A stretch of 64,000 nucleotides of DNA from JALCLA01 sp965653565 (GCA_965653565.1 CBFHAI010000007.1:58954-122953); one strand, 5' to 3'; counted from the first letter of the stretch, positions 18,185 through 27,221 are shown. Notes: a model not told the origin generated them from the sequence alone. Made by a program: numbers and translations.

Positions 18185-20436
18185 GCGGGCTGACGCGACG
18201 CCGTTTCCTCACCGTGAGCGCGCTCGCCGGCGGCGCCATGCTGCTGCGCTTCGAATCGGCGCCGGCACAAGGCGCCACATCCGACATCGCGGTCGGCCCG
18301 ACTTCGCTTGGGCCTTTCATCCGGATCGAACGCGATGGCAGCATCGTGATCGGCGCGCGCAATCCAGAAATCGGCCAGGGCGTGAAAACATCGCTGCCGA
18401 TGCTGATCGCCGAAGAACTCGATGTGGCCTGGGATCGCGTGCGCGTCGAGCAGCTCGACTACGGCTATGAACTCGGCACGGAGGGTCCAACCAATCGCTA
18501 CGGCCCGCAGGGCGCCGGCGGCAGCACCAGCGTTTCCGAAGGCTGGAAAGATCTGCGCCAGGCCGGCGCCACGGCGCGTGCCCTGCTGGTGCAGGCGGCC
18601 GCACGGCGCTGGGAAATCGACGCCGCGCAACTGCGCACGCGCGATGGCGCCGTGCTGCATCCCGATGGCCGCCAGCTCGGTTACGGCGAACTGGCCGCCG
18701 ACGCGGCGAAGCTCTCGCCGCCGGCGACGCCGGTCGCGCTGAAATCGCCGGACGACTTCCGCATCATCGGCCGGCCGACCTTGCTCGTGGATGCCGAAGA
18801 CATCGCGCGCGGCCAGGCCAAATTCGGACTCGATCATTATTTCGACCAGGTGCCGATCGCGATGATCGAGCGCTGCCCGCATCTGGACGGCACGCTCGAA
18901 TCGTTCGATGCCACCGAAGCGCTGAAAATCCCGGGCGTGCGGCAAGTGGTCGCGATCGGAGGTCCGCGGCTCGACGAGGCCTTCGATTTCAATCTCGCCG
19001 CCGGCGTGGCCGTCATCGCGGACGACACCTGGAGCGCGATCAAGGCGCGCCGCGCGCTGAAGATCGTCTGGAAACCGGGGCCGCTGCCGAACGAATCGCG
19101 CGATGCCCTGCGCCGGCAGGCCGCCGCGATGCGCGGCAAACCGGCCGAAGCGATCGCGCGCGAAGACGGCGATTTCGACAAAGCGTGGAATTCGGCCGCG
19201 AAGAAAGTCGAAGCCAGCTACGAAGTGCCGTTCCTGGCGCACGCGACGATGGAACCGCAGAACGCGCTGCTGCGCCTGGAAGCCGATCGCGCCCTGTTGA
19301 TCGCGCCGCTGCAAAGCCCCGGCGGCGCGTCCAACATCATTTCGCAATTGACCAAGTTGCCGCGCGAAAAAGTCGAAATCCATCTCACGCGCGTCGGCGG
19401 CGGCTTTGGCCGGCGGCTCGATAACGATTTCGTCGCCGAGGCCGTGCGCGTCGCGCAGGCCGCGAAACTGCGCGAAGTCAAACTGGTGTGGCTGCGCGAA
19501 GACGATATGCGGCACGATTTCTACCGCCCGTTCGGCATCCACGATCTGGCTGCCGCCATCGACGACCAGGGCGCCGTGCAAGGCTGGCGCCATCGCGTGC
19601 TGGCCACGCCGCGCAACTGGCGCGAAACCGGCATGCTGCAGGCGCCGAAGTGGAACGGCGTCAACGATCCCGACGGCGTGCCCGCGCAGCGCGTGCCGAA
19701 CTATCGCAACGAATACTCGGGCCTGGCCTCGCGCATGCCGCGCGGCTGGTGGCGCGCGCCGGTGCATACCTTCAACGCCTTCGCGATCCAGAGTTTCATC
19801 GACGAAATCGCGCATGCGAACGGGCAGGATCCGCTGGCGTTCCGCCTCGCGCTGTACGGCGAACCGGCGGTGTACGACTACGAAGGCCACGGCGGGCCGA
19901 AATTCGATTCGGGCCGGCTGATCGGCGTGCTCAAGCGCGCCGCCGAGCGCATCGGCTGGGGCAAAGAAGTAGCGAAGGGACACGGCCTGGGCATCGCCAG
20001 CCACTTCACCTTCGGCGGCTACACCGCGCATGCGATGGAGGTCAGTGTCGTCGACGGCAAGCTGGCGATCCACCGCTGTATCTGTGCGGTGGACGTGGGC
20101 CGCGTGGTGAATCCGCTCGGTGTCGATGCGCAGATGATGGGCGGCACGATCGATGGTTTGTCGACTGCACTGAACCTCGAAATCACCGTGCGCGACGGCC
20201 AGGTGCAGCAATCGAACTTCCACGACTATCCGCTGCTGCGGTCGGCGCAGGCGCCGGACGTGGAAACGATCATCGTCGAAAGCACCGCAGAACCGTCCGG
20301 CGCCGGCGAAATGGGCCTGCCGAGTGCGCTGCCGGCGCTGACCAATGCGATTTTCGCCGCCACCGGCAGACGCATCCGCACGCTGCCGATCGCGGATCAA
20401 CTGCGCGCCTCACAATCGGCGGCTTTTGCGAGCTGA
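18181..20436 (+). CDS. Tat-exported molybdopterin subunit (IorB type)
   Basis: A 751-residue large subunit of the isoquinoline 1-oxidoreductase/xanthine dehydrogenase class, carrying the molybdenum cofactor. It begins with a twin-arginine signal (TRRRFLTVSALAGG), so the folded heterodimer is probably exported to the periplasm with the small subunit carried along. Motifs include NPEIGQGVKTSLPML, GGGFGRRLDNDF and AEPSGAGEMGLPS, where the final glutamate is the usual catalytic base. The substrate, an aldehyde or N-heterocycle, is not predictable. The GTG at 18181 overlaps the upstream stop; the longer frame lacks the Tat signal at its N-terminus. No cofactor-insertion chaperone gene is nearby. 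Confidence 0.9.
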   Translation: MSGLTRRRFLTVSALAGGAMLLRFESAPAQGATSDIAVGPTSLGPFIRIERDGSIVIGARNPEIGQGVKTSLPMLIAEELDVAWDRVRVEQLDYGYELGTEGPTNRYGPQGAGGSTSVSEGWKDLRQAGATARALLVQAAARRWEIDAAQLRTRDGAVLHPDGRQLGYGELAADAAKLSPPATPVALKSPDDFRIIGRPTLLVDAEDIARGQAKFGLDHYFDQVPIAMIERCPHLDGTLESFDATEALKIPGVRQVVAIGGPRLDEAFDFNLAAGVAVIADDTWSAIKARRALKIVWKPGPLPNESRDALRRQAAAMRGKPAEAIAREDGDFDKAWNSAAKKVEASYEVPFLAHATMEPQNALLRLEADRALLIAPLQSPGGASNIISQLTKLPREKVEIHLTRVGGGFGRRLDNDFVAEAVRVAQAAKLREVKLVWLREDDMRHDFYRPFGIHDLAAAIDDQGAVQGWRHRVLATPRNWRETGMLQAPKWNGVNDPDGVPAQRVPNYRNEYSGLASRMPRGWWRAPVHTFNAFAIQSFIDEIAHANGQDPLAFRLALYGEPAVYDYEGHGGPKFDSGRLIGVLKRAAERIGWGKEVAKGHGLGIASHFTFGGYTAHAMEVSVVDGKLAIHRCICAVDVGRVVNPLGVDAQMMGGTIDGLSTALNLEITVRDGQVQQSNFHDYPLLRSAQAPDVETIIVESTAEPSGAGEMGLPSALPALTNAIFAATGRRIRTLPIADQLRASQSAAFAS

Positions 20437-20453
20437 AATTGTCACCCACAAAA

Positions 20454-20479
20454 AACGCGAGGCCCGACGGCCTCGCGTT
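20454..20479. terminator. Bidirectional intrinsic terminator
   Basis: An 11-bp perfect stem (AACGCGAGGCC at 20454-20464 and GGCCTCGCGTT at 20469-20479) with loop CGAC. On the minus strand it is followed by TTTTTTGTG, so it is a classic terminator for the glycine-zipper gene. It also lies 17 nt after the molybdenum hydroxylase operon and can serve that strand too. Confidence 0.85.
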
Positions 20480-20507
20480 GGGACTGCCTGATTTTAAAAA
20501 CTACCCG

Positions 20508-21095
20508 TTACGGACGCGGCGCCACGTCGACTTCGACGCGGATGCGATCGCCCGGGTGATAGTCGGTGACGGTGTGATAGGTGCGGCCACGATACTTGTA
20601 GGTCACGTCGTAGGCCTGCACGCGTTCGTCGCTGACGTAGTCGGTGCGGGTGGTGCAACGCTGTTCGTAGGTCGTGTATTCGCGGCCGCCGGTGTAATAA
20701 CCGCCGCCGTTGCGACGCTGCGAATCGCGGGCCGCCGTGTAACCGAGCAACGCGCCTGCGGCGGTTGCGGCGTCACGGCCGCTGCCCGAACCGATCTGGT
20801 TGCCGATCACGCCGCCGACGATGCCTGCCACCACGGCCGGCGTGCGGTCGCGGCTGCCGCCACGGTAATAACCGGGCTCACGATAGGTCACCGGCTGTTC
20901 CCAACATTCGTCGCGACGGACCGGACGGTCCACCACGTCGATGATCGGGTCGACATCGATGACGCGGGCATAGTCGTAATGGGGCTCATAGCGATCGCCG
21001 TAGTAGCCGCCCCGTTGCGCCGAAGCGGTGCCTGCAGCGGCGAGCGCGGCGACAGCGATCAGCGGTGCAGTAAAGCGGGTCATGCGGGATTTCAT
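20508..21095 (-). CDS. Exported glycine-zipper protein (17 kDa antigen / SlyB-like)
   Basis: A 195-residue exported protein with signal peptide (LIAVAALAAAGTASA) and a central glycine-zipper segment VVAGIVGGVIGNQIGSGSG plus AATAAGALLGY, typical of the Rick_17kDa/SlyB two-helix domain that lies in or at the outer membrane. The ends are rich in Tyr, Arg and Gly, with two to three cysteines but no lipobox. Relatives affect envelope integrity. Strong AGGAG ribosome site before 21095; its message ends at the terminator at 20454-20479. Confidence 0.85.
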   Translation of the reverse strand: MKSRMTRFTAPLIAVAALAAAGTASAQRGGYYGDRYEPHYDYARVIDVDPIIDVVDRPVRRDECWEQPVTYREPGYYRGGSRDRTPAVVAGIVGGVIGNQIGSGSGRDAATAAGALLGYTAARDSQRRNGGGYYTGGREYTTYEQRCTTRTDYVSDERVQAYDVTYKYRGRTYHTVTDYHPGDRIRVEVDVAPRP

Positions 21096-21292
21096 TGTCT
21101 TCTCCTGAAGGGCGCAAATGGGCGCGCCCTCGAGAGCGAAACTAGGCCCGCAGCACTTAATTCGCGATGAACTTCAAACGCGCGTTTACCGCCGCGACAG
21201 AAAGAATTCCGGTGCGATTACGGTAGCTGTCCGATGTGTTGAGAACGCTACGTTTTCGCGGATTTTTTTGGTTTTCTGGATGTGTGAACTGC

Positions 21293-21374
21293 GGGAATCG
21301 GGAGCCGGAAATCGGGAGTAGAGCCGGCGGATTGCGAGCGTTGCTCCTCTCCCGATTCCCGATTCCCGATTCCC
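21293..21374. repeat. GGGAATC heptad element with inward-facing ends
   Basis: The left end carries GGGAATC and GGGAGCC (21293-21306) followed by AATCGGGAGTAGAGCCGGCG. The right end is the inverse: three GATTCCC units at about 21354-21374. The segment TAGAGCCGGCG is shared with the larger array at 60539-60654. On the minus strand the right end has four GGG runs separated by AATC, fitting a G-quadruplex pattern. It lies between the glycine-zipper and OsmC genes, in a gap of 292 bp with no gene. Confidence 0.75.
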
Positions 21375-21387
21375 AGCTCCAAAAGCC

Positions 21388-21816
21388 TCAAGCCAGAGCA
21401 GCGTCCAGCGTCACCGGAATCGAAAGCACCCGCGAAATCACGCAACCCTTCTTCGCGTTCTCGGCGATCTCGGCGAATTGCGCAGCATCGATGTTGGGAA
21501 TCGTGGCGCGCACGATCAGCGCGATACCGGTGACGGTGGGGCCGTTCTCGGTGCTCATCGTGGCTTCGGCGCGGGTGTCGATGCGGGTGGCGACGAAGCC
21601 GGCGTTCTGCAGCATGAAACCGAGCGCCATGCTGTAGCAGCCGGCGTGCGCGGCGGCCAGCAGTTCTTCCGGGTTGGTGCCTTTCTCTTCGCCGAAACGG
21701 GTGTTGTAGGAGTATTTCTGGCCGTCGAACAGGCCGCTCTGCGGGGTGCTCATCGCGCCCTTGCCCGATTTCAGATCGCCTTCCCAAAAGGCGGTGGCGT
21801 AACGCTTGAAAGCCAT
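21388..21816 (-). CDS. OsmC/Ohr family peroxiredoxin-like protein
   Basis: A 142-residue protein of the OsmC family, small enzymes that reduce organic hydroperoxides. The two redox cysteines are Cys60 (HAGCYSMALGF) and Cys125 (KKGCVISRVL), and the segment GEEKGTNPEELLAAAHAGC is typical of the OsmC branch. The start at 21816 has AGGAGCAG upstream; longer in-frame starts add residues with no family match. Divergent from the EF-G paralogue gene across 160 bp. Confidence 0.92.
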   Translation of the reverse strand: MAFKRYATAFWEGDLKSGKGAMSTPQSGLFDGQKYSYNTRFGEEKGTNPEELLAAAHAGCYSMALGFMLQNAGFVATRIDTRAEATMSTENGPTVTGIALIVRATIPNIDAAQFAEIAENAKKGCVISRVLSIPVTLDAALA

Positions 21817-21976
21817 GAGGCTGCTCCTGGTCGCAGGGCGCGGCGCGCCCGGAACCGGAAGTTTACGCGTCGCGCCTGCGCCCGCCAGCCCCGATTGCTG
21901 CGCTGCACCGCGCGCCGGCCTTGACCGCTTCCCGACAGGCTGGGAGGCTAGGCCCTCTCGACGGAAGGAAACGCGC

Positions 21977-24043
21977 ATGCCCGCCTACCGCACCGAAGAC
22001 ATCCGCAACGTCGCCCTCGTGGGCCACCAGAGCGCCGGCAAGACCACCCTGTTCGAAGCCCTGCTGCATGCCGGCGGCGCCATCCAGACGGCAGGCAGCG
22101 TGGAACGCGGCAACACGGTTTCCGATTGGGAGCCGATGGAAAAACTCCGCGGCCACTCGATCAACGCCAGCATCGCCTCGATCGACCACGTCTCGGCGAC
22201 CGGTCAATCGGTGCACATCAACCTGATCGACACGCCCGGCTTCCCCGATTTCCGCGGCCCCACCCTGTGCGCGCTGGCCGCGGTCGAAACCGCCGCCGTG
22301 GTGGTGAACGCCGGCACCGGCATCGAGCACGGCACCACGCGGCTGATGGACTACGCCAAGGCGCGCCGCCTGTGCCGGCTGCTGGTGGTCAACAAGATCG
22401 ACCAGGACGCGGCGCACCTCGAAGCGCTGGTCGACCAACTGCGCGAAACCTTCGGCAGCGAATGCTTGCCGATCAACCTGCCGGCCAAGAACGGCACCGC
22501 AGTCGTCGACTGCTTTTTCACGCCGTCCGGCGAATCGGATTTCTCCAGCGTGGCCGACGCGCACCAGCGCATCATCGATCAAGTCGTCGAAATCAACGAA
22601 GAGGTGATGGGCAAATACCTCGACGAAGGCGAACAGGGTTTGTCGGGCCAGCAACTGCACGACGCCTTCGAACAGTGCCTGCGCGAAGGCCATCTGGTGC
22701 CGATCTGTTTCGTTTCTTCGCGCACCGGCGCCGGCGTGAAGGAACTGCTCGACCTGTTCGAGCGCCTGATGCCGAGCCCCGCCGAAGCCAACCCGCCGCA
22801 GTTCCTGAAGGGCGCCGGCAGCGAAGCGATCGTGATCGAGCCGCACCCGGCGCCCAACAAGCACGTCATCGCGGACGTCTTCAAGATCGTCAACGATCCC
22901 TTCGTCGGCAAGCTCAGTGTGTTCCGCGTCTACCAGGGCACGGTGAAACGCGACACGCAATTGTTCATCGACGATGGCAAGAAACCGTTCAAGGTCGGCC
23001 ATCTGTTCAAGCTCAAGGGCAAGGATCACGTCGAGATCGACGATGCGATTCCGGGCGATATCGCGGCCGTCGCGAAAATCGACGAAATCCATTTCGACGC
23101 CGTGCTGCACGACAGCCACGACGAAGACCATATCCATCTCAAACCGCTGGATTTCCCGCAGCCGATGTTCGGCCTGGCGATCGAGCCGCTGCACAAGGGC
23201 CAGGAACAGAAGCTCGCCACCGCGCTGCACAAGCTGCACGAAGAAGACCCGTGTTTCCGCATCGAACACAACAAGGAACTCAACGAAACCGTCATCCGCG
23301 GCCTCGGCGAGCTGCATCTGAAGCTGATGCTCGAGCGCATGAAGGAGCGCTACCAGGTCGAAGTGAAGTCGCGCCCGCCGCGCATCGCCTATCGCGAGAC
23401 GATCAGCGCGCGCGCCGACGGCCATCACCGCCACAAGAAGCAGACCGGCGGCGCCGGCCAGTTCGGCGAAGTGTTCCTGCGCGTGGAGCCGCTGCCGCGC
23501 GGCGCGGGCTTCGAATTCGTCGACGAGGTCAAGGGCGGCACGATTCCGAACCAGTTCCTGCCGGCGATCGAGAAAGGCGTGCGCGCGGTGCTCGAAGGCG
23601 GCGCGGTGGCCGGTTATCAGTTGCAGGATGTGCGCGTCATCGTCTACGACGGCAAATATCATCCGGTCGATTCGAAGGAAGTCGCCTTCGTGGCGGCCGG
23701 CAAAAAAGCCTTTCTCGATGCGGTTTCCAAGGCCCGGCCGATCCTGCTCGAACCGGTGGTCAACCTCGACGTCTCGGTGCCCGAGCAGCACATGGGCGAT
23801 GTCACCGGGGGCCTGGCTTCCAAGCGTGCGCGCATCAACGGCACCGACTCGCTGCGCGGCGGCGAACTGGTGATCAAGGCGCAGGTGCCATTGGCCGAAG
23901 TGGGCGACTATTCGAACGAGCTGAAGGCGATCACCGGCGGACGCGGGCGCTACAGCATCGAATTCAGCCACTACGATCCGGTGCCGCCGAACGTGCAGAA
24001 GCAGCTGGTGGAAGCCTATCGGCCGCACGCCGAAGAGGATTGA
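21977..24043 (+). CDS. Elongation factor G paralogue (EF-G2-like)
   Basis: A 688-residue translational GTPase with all EF-G domains: P-loop GHQSAGKTT (16-24), G4 motif NKID, domains II and III, an IPNQFLPAIEKGVRAVLEGG domain IV and a C-terminal domain V. Its G3 motif reads DTPGFPDF where true EF-G has DTPGHVDF, so the catalytic histidine is replaced, as in the EF-G2/FusA2 branch. Such paralogues are not the main translocase; roles under stress or slow GTP turnover have been shown for some. GGAAGGAA before 21977 supports the start. No ribosomal protein genes are nearby, consistent with a paralogue outside the str operon. Confidence 0.9.
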   Translation: MPAYRTEDIRNVALVGHQSAGKTTLFEALLHAGGAIQTAGSVERGNTVSDWEPMEKLRGHSINASIASIDHVSATGQSVHINLIDTPGFPDFRGPTLCALAAVETAAVVVNAGTGIEHGTTRLMDYAKARRLCRLLVVNKIDQDAAHLEALVDQLRETFGSECLPINLPAKNGTAVVDCFFTPSGESDFSSVADAHQRIIDQVVEINEEVMGKYLDEGEQGLSGQQLHDAFEQCLREGHLVPICFVSSRTGAGVKELLDLFERLMPSPAEANPPQFLKGAGSEAIVIEPHPAPNKHVIADVFKIVNDPFVGKLSVFRVYQGTVKRDTQLFIDDGKKPFKVGHLFKLKGKDHVEIDDAIPGDIAAVAKIDEIHFDAVLHDSHDEDHIHLKPLDFPQPMFGLAIEPLHKGQEQKLATALHKLHEEDPCFRIEHNKELNETVIRGLGELHLKLMLERMKERYQVEVKSRPPRIAYRETISARADGHHRHKKQTGGAGQFGEVFLRVEPLPRGAGFEFVDEVKGGTIPNQFLPAIEKGVRAVLEGGAVAGYQLQDVRVIVYDGKYHPVDSKEVAFVAAGKKAFLDAVSKARPILLEPVVNLDVSVPEQHMGDVTGGLASKRARINGTDSLRGGELVIKAQVPLAEVGDYSNELKAITGGRGRYSIEFSHYDPVPPNVQKQLVEAYRPHAEED

Positions 24044-24055
24044 GCGCGTCATCGC

Positions 24056-24087
24056 GTGGGCAGTGGCCGGCCCTGCCCACTTTCTCG
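24056..24087 (+). terminator. Intrinsic terminator after the EF-G paralogue
   Basis: An 8-bp stem GTGGGCAG (24056-24063) and CTGCCCAC (24073-24080) around a GC-rich loop, followed by TTTCTCGTTT. It begins 12 nt after the EF-G paralogue stop. Confidence 0.6.
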
Positions 24088-24137
24088 TTTACAACGAGAG
24101 GCGCCGCTCCGGCGCCGAATGAACGCAGGATGCTCCC

Positions 24138-24407
24138 ATGTTCCGACCTCTGGTTTTTTTCGCGGCGCTGGCCGCCGCCCCGCTGACCCAGGCCGCCAAC
24201 AATGCGCAGCGCACCGCAGCGCTGATCGACGGCGTGGTGTTCTTCGGCATCCTGTTGGCGCTGGTGATCTATGCCGGCGCGATGCGCATCCGCGATGCAC
24301 GCGCCGGCCTGTCGGAAGAAGAGAAGAAAGCCCGCATGAAAAAGCGCCTGCCGTTCGTGATGGGCGGCTTCTTCGCCGCCTGCATCTACATCGCGCTGCG
24401 CGTCTGA
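24138..24407 (+). CDS. Small two-helix membrane protein
   Basis: An 89-residue protein with an N-terminal hydrophobic segment that may be a signal peptide (MFRPLVFFAALAAAPLTQA), a helix GVVFFGILLALVIYAGAM, a charged loop rich in Glu and Lys (SEEEKKARMKKR) and a second helix GGFFAACIYIAL. AGGA precedes the ATG. Function unknown. Its last 22 nt overlap the end of dinB, which runs the other way. Confidence 0.65.
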   Translation: MFRPLVFFAALAAAPLTQAANNAQRTAALIDGVVFFGILLALVIYAGAMRIRDARAGLSEEEKKARMKKRLPFVMGGFFAACIYIALRV

Positions 24408-25477
24408 TCCTGCGCGAACAGCGCGCCCTGCGCCGCGACCGCCTCGCGCGGCGTGAAGTTCGACAAGCCCACGCCCACCAGTCGATACAAGGTGTCGGCC
24501 GGCAGTTCGACGCGCTCGCGCAGCCCGAGCGCGTGATCGACGAATTCATCGAACGAGGCCGGCGGCGCTGACGGCGTGAAGCTTCGCGTCAGGATCTGGA
24601 AATCGCGCGTCTTGAGTTTCAGCACCACGGTGCGTCCCACGCGTTCGGTTTCCTTCTGCGCACCGCGCCAGGATTTTTCCGCCAGCTCGCGGATCGGCGC
24701 TTCCAGTTCATCGAGCCGGCGATCCTGCGCGAACGTGTCTTCGGCCGAGATCGATTGGGTCGGGCGGTCGGGCGTGACGGCACGCTCGTCGATGCCGAGC
24801 GACAACTCGTGCAACCGCGCGCCCCAGTGTCCGAACCTACGTTCGAGTTGGGCGCGGCCATGGGCGCGCAACTCGCCCACCGTGCGGATGCCGAGTTCTT
24901 CGAGTTTGCCGACCATCACCTTGCCGACGCCGGGCACGATGCCCACCGGCAGCGGCGGCAAGAACGCGTCGACTTCGTGCGGTTTGATCACGAACAATCC
25001 ATTCGGCTTGCGCCAGTCGGACGCGATTTTCGCGAGGAATTTGTTCGGCGCGACACCGGCCGACGCCGTGAGCGCCGTCTCGTCGAAAATCTGCGCGCGG
25101 ATCGCCTGCGCCACCGCCGTGGCGCTCGCCAGGCCTGACAGGTTTTCGCTCACGTCGAGATAAGCCTCGTCGAGCGACAGCGGTTCGATCAGCATCGTGT
25201 GGCGCGCGAAGATCTCGCGCACCTGGCGCGATACCGCCTTGTAGCGCACGAAATCGGGCGGCACGAACACCGCATGCGGGCACAACCGTTCGGCGCGCAC
25301 CGCGGGCATTGCCGAACGGATGCCGAACTTGCGGGCCTCGTACGACGCCGCGCACACCACCGAGCGCATGCCGCGCCACGCCACCACCACCGGACGTCCG
25401 CGCAGCGCCGGATCGTCGCGCTGCTCGACCGACGCGTAGAAAGCATCCATGTCGATGTGAACGATCTTGCGCAACAC
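24386..25477 (-). CDS. dinB: DNA polymerase IV
   Basis: Y-family translesion polymerase of 363 residues. Catalytic acidic residues are Asp9 (VHIDMDAFYASVE) and Asp103/Glu104 (SLDEAYLD). The palm motif SYEARKFGIRSAMP and the GIVPGVGKV helix-hairpin-helix of the thumb are clear, and the little-finger domain follows. The GTG at 25477 is chosen because AGGGGAGTGC precedes it and the protein then begins at the conserved MLRKIVHIDMD. I do not see a LexA-type box in the 118-bp upstream gap, which it shares with the divergent gene at 25596. Confidence 0.95.
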   Translation of the reverse strand: MLRKIVHIDMDAFYASVEQRDDPALRGRPVVVAWRGMRSVVCAASYEARKFGIRSAMPAVRAERLCPHAVFVPPDFVRYKAVSRQVREIFARHTMLIEPLSLDEAYLDVSENLSGLASATAVAQAIRAQIFDETALTASAGVAPNKFLAKIASDWRKPNGLFVIKPHEVDAFLPPLPVGIVPGVGKVMVGKLEELGIRTVGELRAHGRAQLERRFGHWGARLHELSLGIDERAVTPDRPTQSISAEDTFAQDRRLDELEAPIRELAEKSWRGAQKETERVGRTVVLKLKTRDFQILTRSFTPSAPPASFDEFVDHALGLRERVELPADTLYRLVGVGLSNFTPREAVAAQGALFAQDQTRSAM

Positions 25478-25595
25478 GCACTCCCCTGACGGCGATATTG
25501 TCGCGCGTCCCGGCCCCGGCATGGCAGGTGTGTCGCACTGTTACGTTGCAGGTTTTTCCCTTGCGCCCCGCAGACGACAGGCCGACCATAGTGGG

Positions 25596-26909
25596 ATGTC
25601 GGTCACCAAAACCATCGCCATCGTCGGGGCCAGCGAGGAGAGCGCCGCGCATCTGCGCCTGCTGATGAAGCTGGGAGCCAACCGGCTGCGCCATCGCTGG
25701 CAGTGGGGCACCGAGGCGAATGCGGATTTCGTCGCGGTGGAAGTGAACGATCTGGGCGCCGAAGGCGTCATCGCGCGCTGCCAGTCGGCCGGCATTCCCT
25801 GCGCGGTGCTGGCCGAAGCCGGCGAAGCGGTGGTGCACGGATTGGTATTGCGCCGGCCGTTCAAGCTCGACCAGATCGTCGCGGTGCTCAATGCCGCCGG
25901 CGCCGAAACCGCGGCCAGCGGTCCGGTCGAACATTTCGCCGACGACTTCTACCTGCGCGATCTCGAAGGCACCGAAACCAGCGAAGGCGCACGTCGCAAC
26001 GACGAGCTGTGGGCGCGCCAGGAACGTCCGCAGAACCAACCGCGCGGCGTCGAGGACGAGCACCGCTCGGGCCTGGATTACCTGATCAAGGGCGACCCGC
26101 TGGTCGAACCGGAAAAGCCGAAACCGCTGATCCAGGCCGACACCACGGTGGCGTCCGGCCGCAGCCAGCCGAGCGTGCGCGCCGAAGCGCGCGCCGAGTC
26201 GGCGCGCCATCGCATTCCGGCGGGCGTGGTCGGCGTGGAAACGGTGGATGTCACGCCGTACGTGATTCCGCCGCGCCCGGAAGGCATCAACGTTGCGTCG
26301 CATGGTGCCGCGCGCAACGACGACAAGGATCCCGGCAACCGCCTGCTCGACTATCTCGACGGCAACCTGCTCGGCAGCCCGTCGCAGATGAAACTCGCCG
26401 ACGCGCCGACCCTCACGCTCGATCCGAAACAACGCGTATTCCACTCCACTGCCGATCTGGCCGACCTCGTCGCCTACTGCGTGGAAGTGTTGCCGCGCGA
26501 AGTCGTCGCCGGCGTCACCACCACCGATCTGGCACGCGTGCGCGAGGCCGAACCCGGCCGCCCGTACGACGATCTGCGCTGGCTCGATGCGCTGATCAAA
26601 TCGAGCGGACGGCTGGCCAGCCGGCTCGATCCGGGCGGCACCTACCAGGTGCGCCAGCCGGTGACGGTGCATCCGGAATTCCAATCGCACGGCGCCATCG
26701 CCGCCGCCCTCGCGCAACCGGCGCGACTGCACGAAGTGGCCGCTGCCAGCGGCGCCGGCATGGACAAGGTGTTCGACATCGTCAACGCCTACGACGCCAT
26801 CGGCCGCCTCACCTGGACCCCCCGCCAACGCCGCAACCAACCCGAACCTGCGCACGAGAAATCGGCAAGCGTGTTGTCGCGGCTAAAATGGCCGTTCGGC
26901 AAGCGCTGA
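25596..26909 (+). CDS. Unrecognised two-domain protein, paralogue of the gene at 43797
   Basis: A 437-residue cytoplasmic protein of unknown function. The N-terminal 100 residues look like an alpha/beta domain (KTIAIVGASEESAAHLRLL, ADFVAVEVNDLGAEG, then RRPFKLDQIVAVL), reminiscent of a response-regulator receiver but without a clear phosphorylation site. A long polar, proline-containing linker follows. The C-terminal 140 residues (from LTLDPKQRVFH) share an ordered set of motifs with the protein encoded at 43797-44873: LDP, PY-DLRWLDAL, PEFQSH, and a helix pair LHEVAAASGAGMDKVFDIVNAYDAIG that resembles a winged-helix end. The ATG at 25596 coincides with the start of the shared alignment. Confidence 0.75.
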   Translation: MSVTKTIAIVGASEESAAHLRLLMKLGANRLRHRWQWGTEANADFVAVEVNDLGAEGVIARCQSAGIPCAVLAEAGEAVVHGLVLRRPFKLDQIVAVLNAAGAETAASGPVEHFADDFYLRDLEGTETSEGARRNDELWARQERPQNQPRGVEDEHRSGLDYLIKGDPLVEPEKPKPLIQADTTVASGRSQPSVRAEARAESARHRIPAGVVGVETVDVTPYVIPPRPEGINVASHGAARNDDKDPGNRLLDYLDGNLLGSPSQMKLADAPTLTLDPKQRVFHSTADLADLVAYCVEVLPREVVAGVTTTDLARVREAEPGRPYDDLRWLDALIKSSGRLASRLDPGGTYQVRQPVTVHPEFQSHGAIAAALAQPARLHEVAAASGAGMDKVFDIVNAYDAIGRLTWTPRQRRNQPEPAHEKSASVLSRLKWPFGKR

Positions 26910-26959
26910 GCGCCACTACTGCGCGCGATTGGGCGCGGCTGCTGGGTTGTTCAAAAGCG

Positions 26960-27206
26960 GAGCGGGACGCGAAGGACGCAAAGGAAAAAGAAAGGACGCG
27001 AAGAAGGGCGAAACCTGAACCGGCGCCACTCCGCTGCCTCGATACAAATCGCGCGATTTCAAGGACAAGATTGACGCACCAGATAACTTCTCCGTGCCCG
27101 CTCCTCTTCTCCTGCGCATCCTCTGATCCCGCTCCGCTCCAAGCAACAGCTACACCAAAGCTTCCTTCGCGTCCTTTCTTTTTCTTTGCGTCCTTCGCGT
27201 CCCGCT
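26960..27206. repeat. 43-bp dispersed repeat as an inverted pair
   Basis: Left copy 26960-27002 begins AGCGGGACGCGAAGGACGC; right copy 27165-27206 is its reverse complement with one base missing. A third copy (60741-60783, same orientation as the right copy) lies before the aminopeptidase gene, and a looser one near 1890-1925. The pair frames a 162-bp gene-less centre in the 312-bp gap 26910-27221. I see no other signal in that gap. Confidence 0.8.
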
Positions 27207-27221
27207 CTGCTCTGACCGCCG

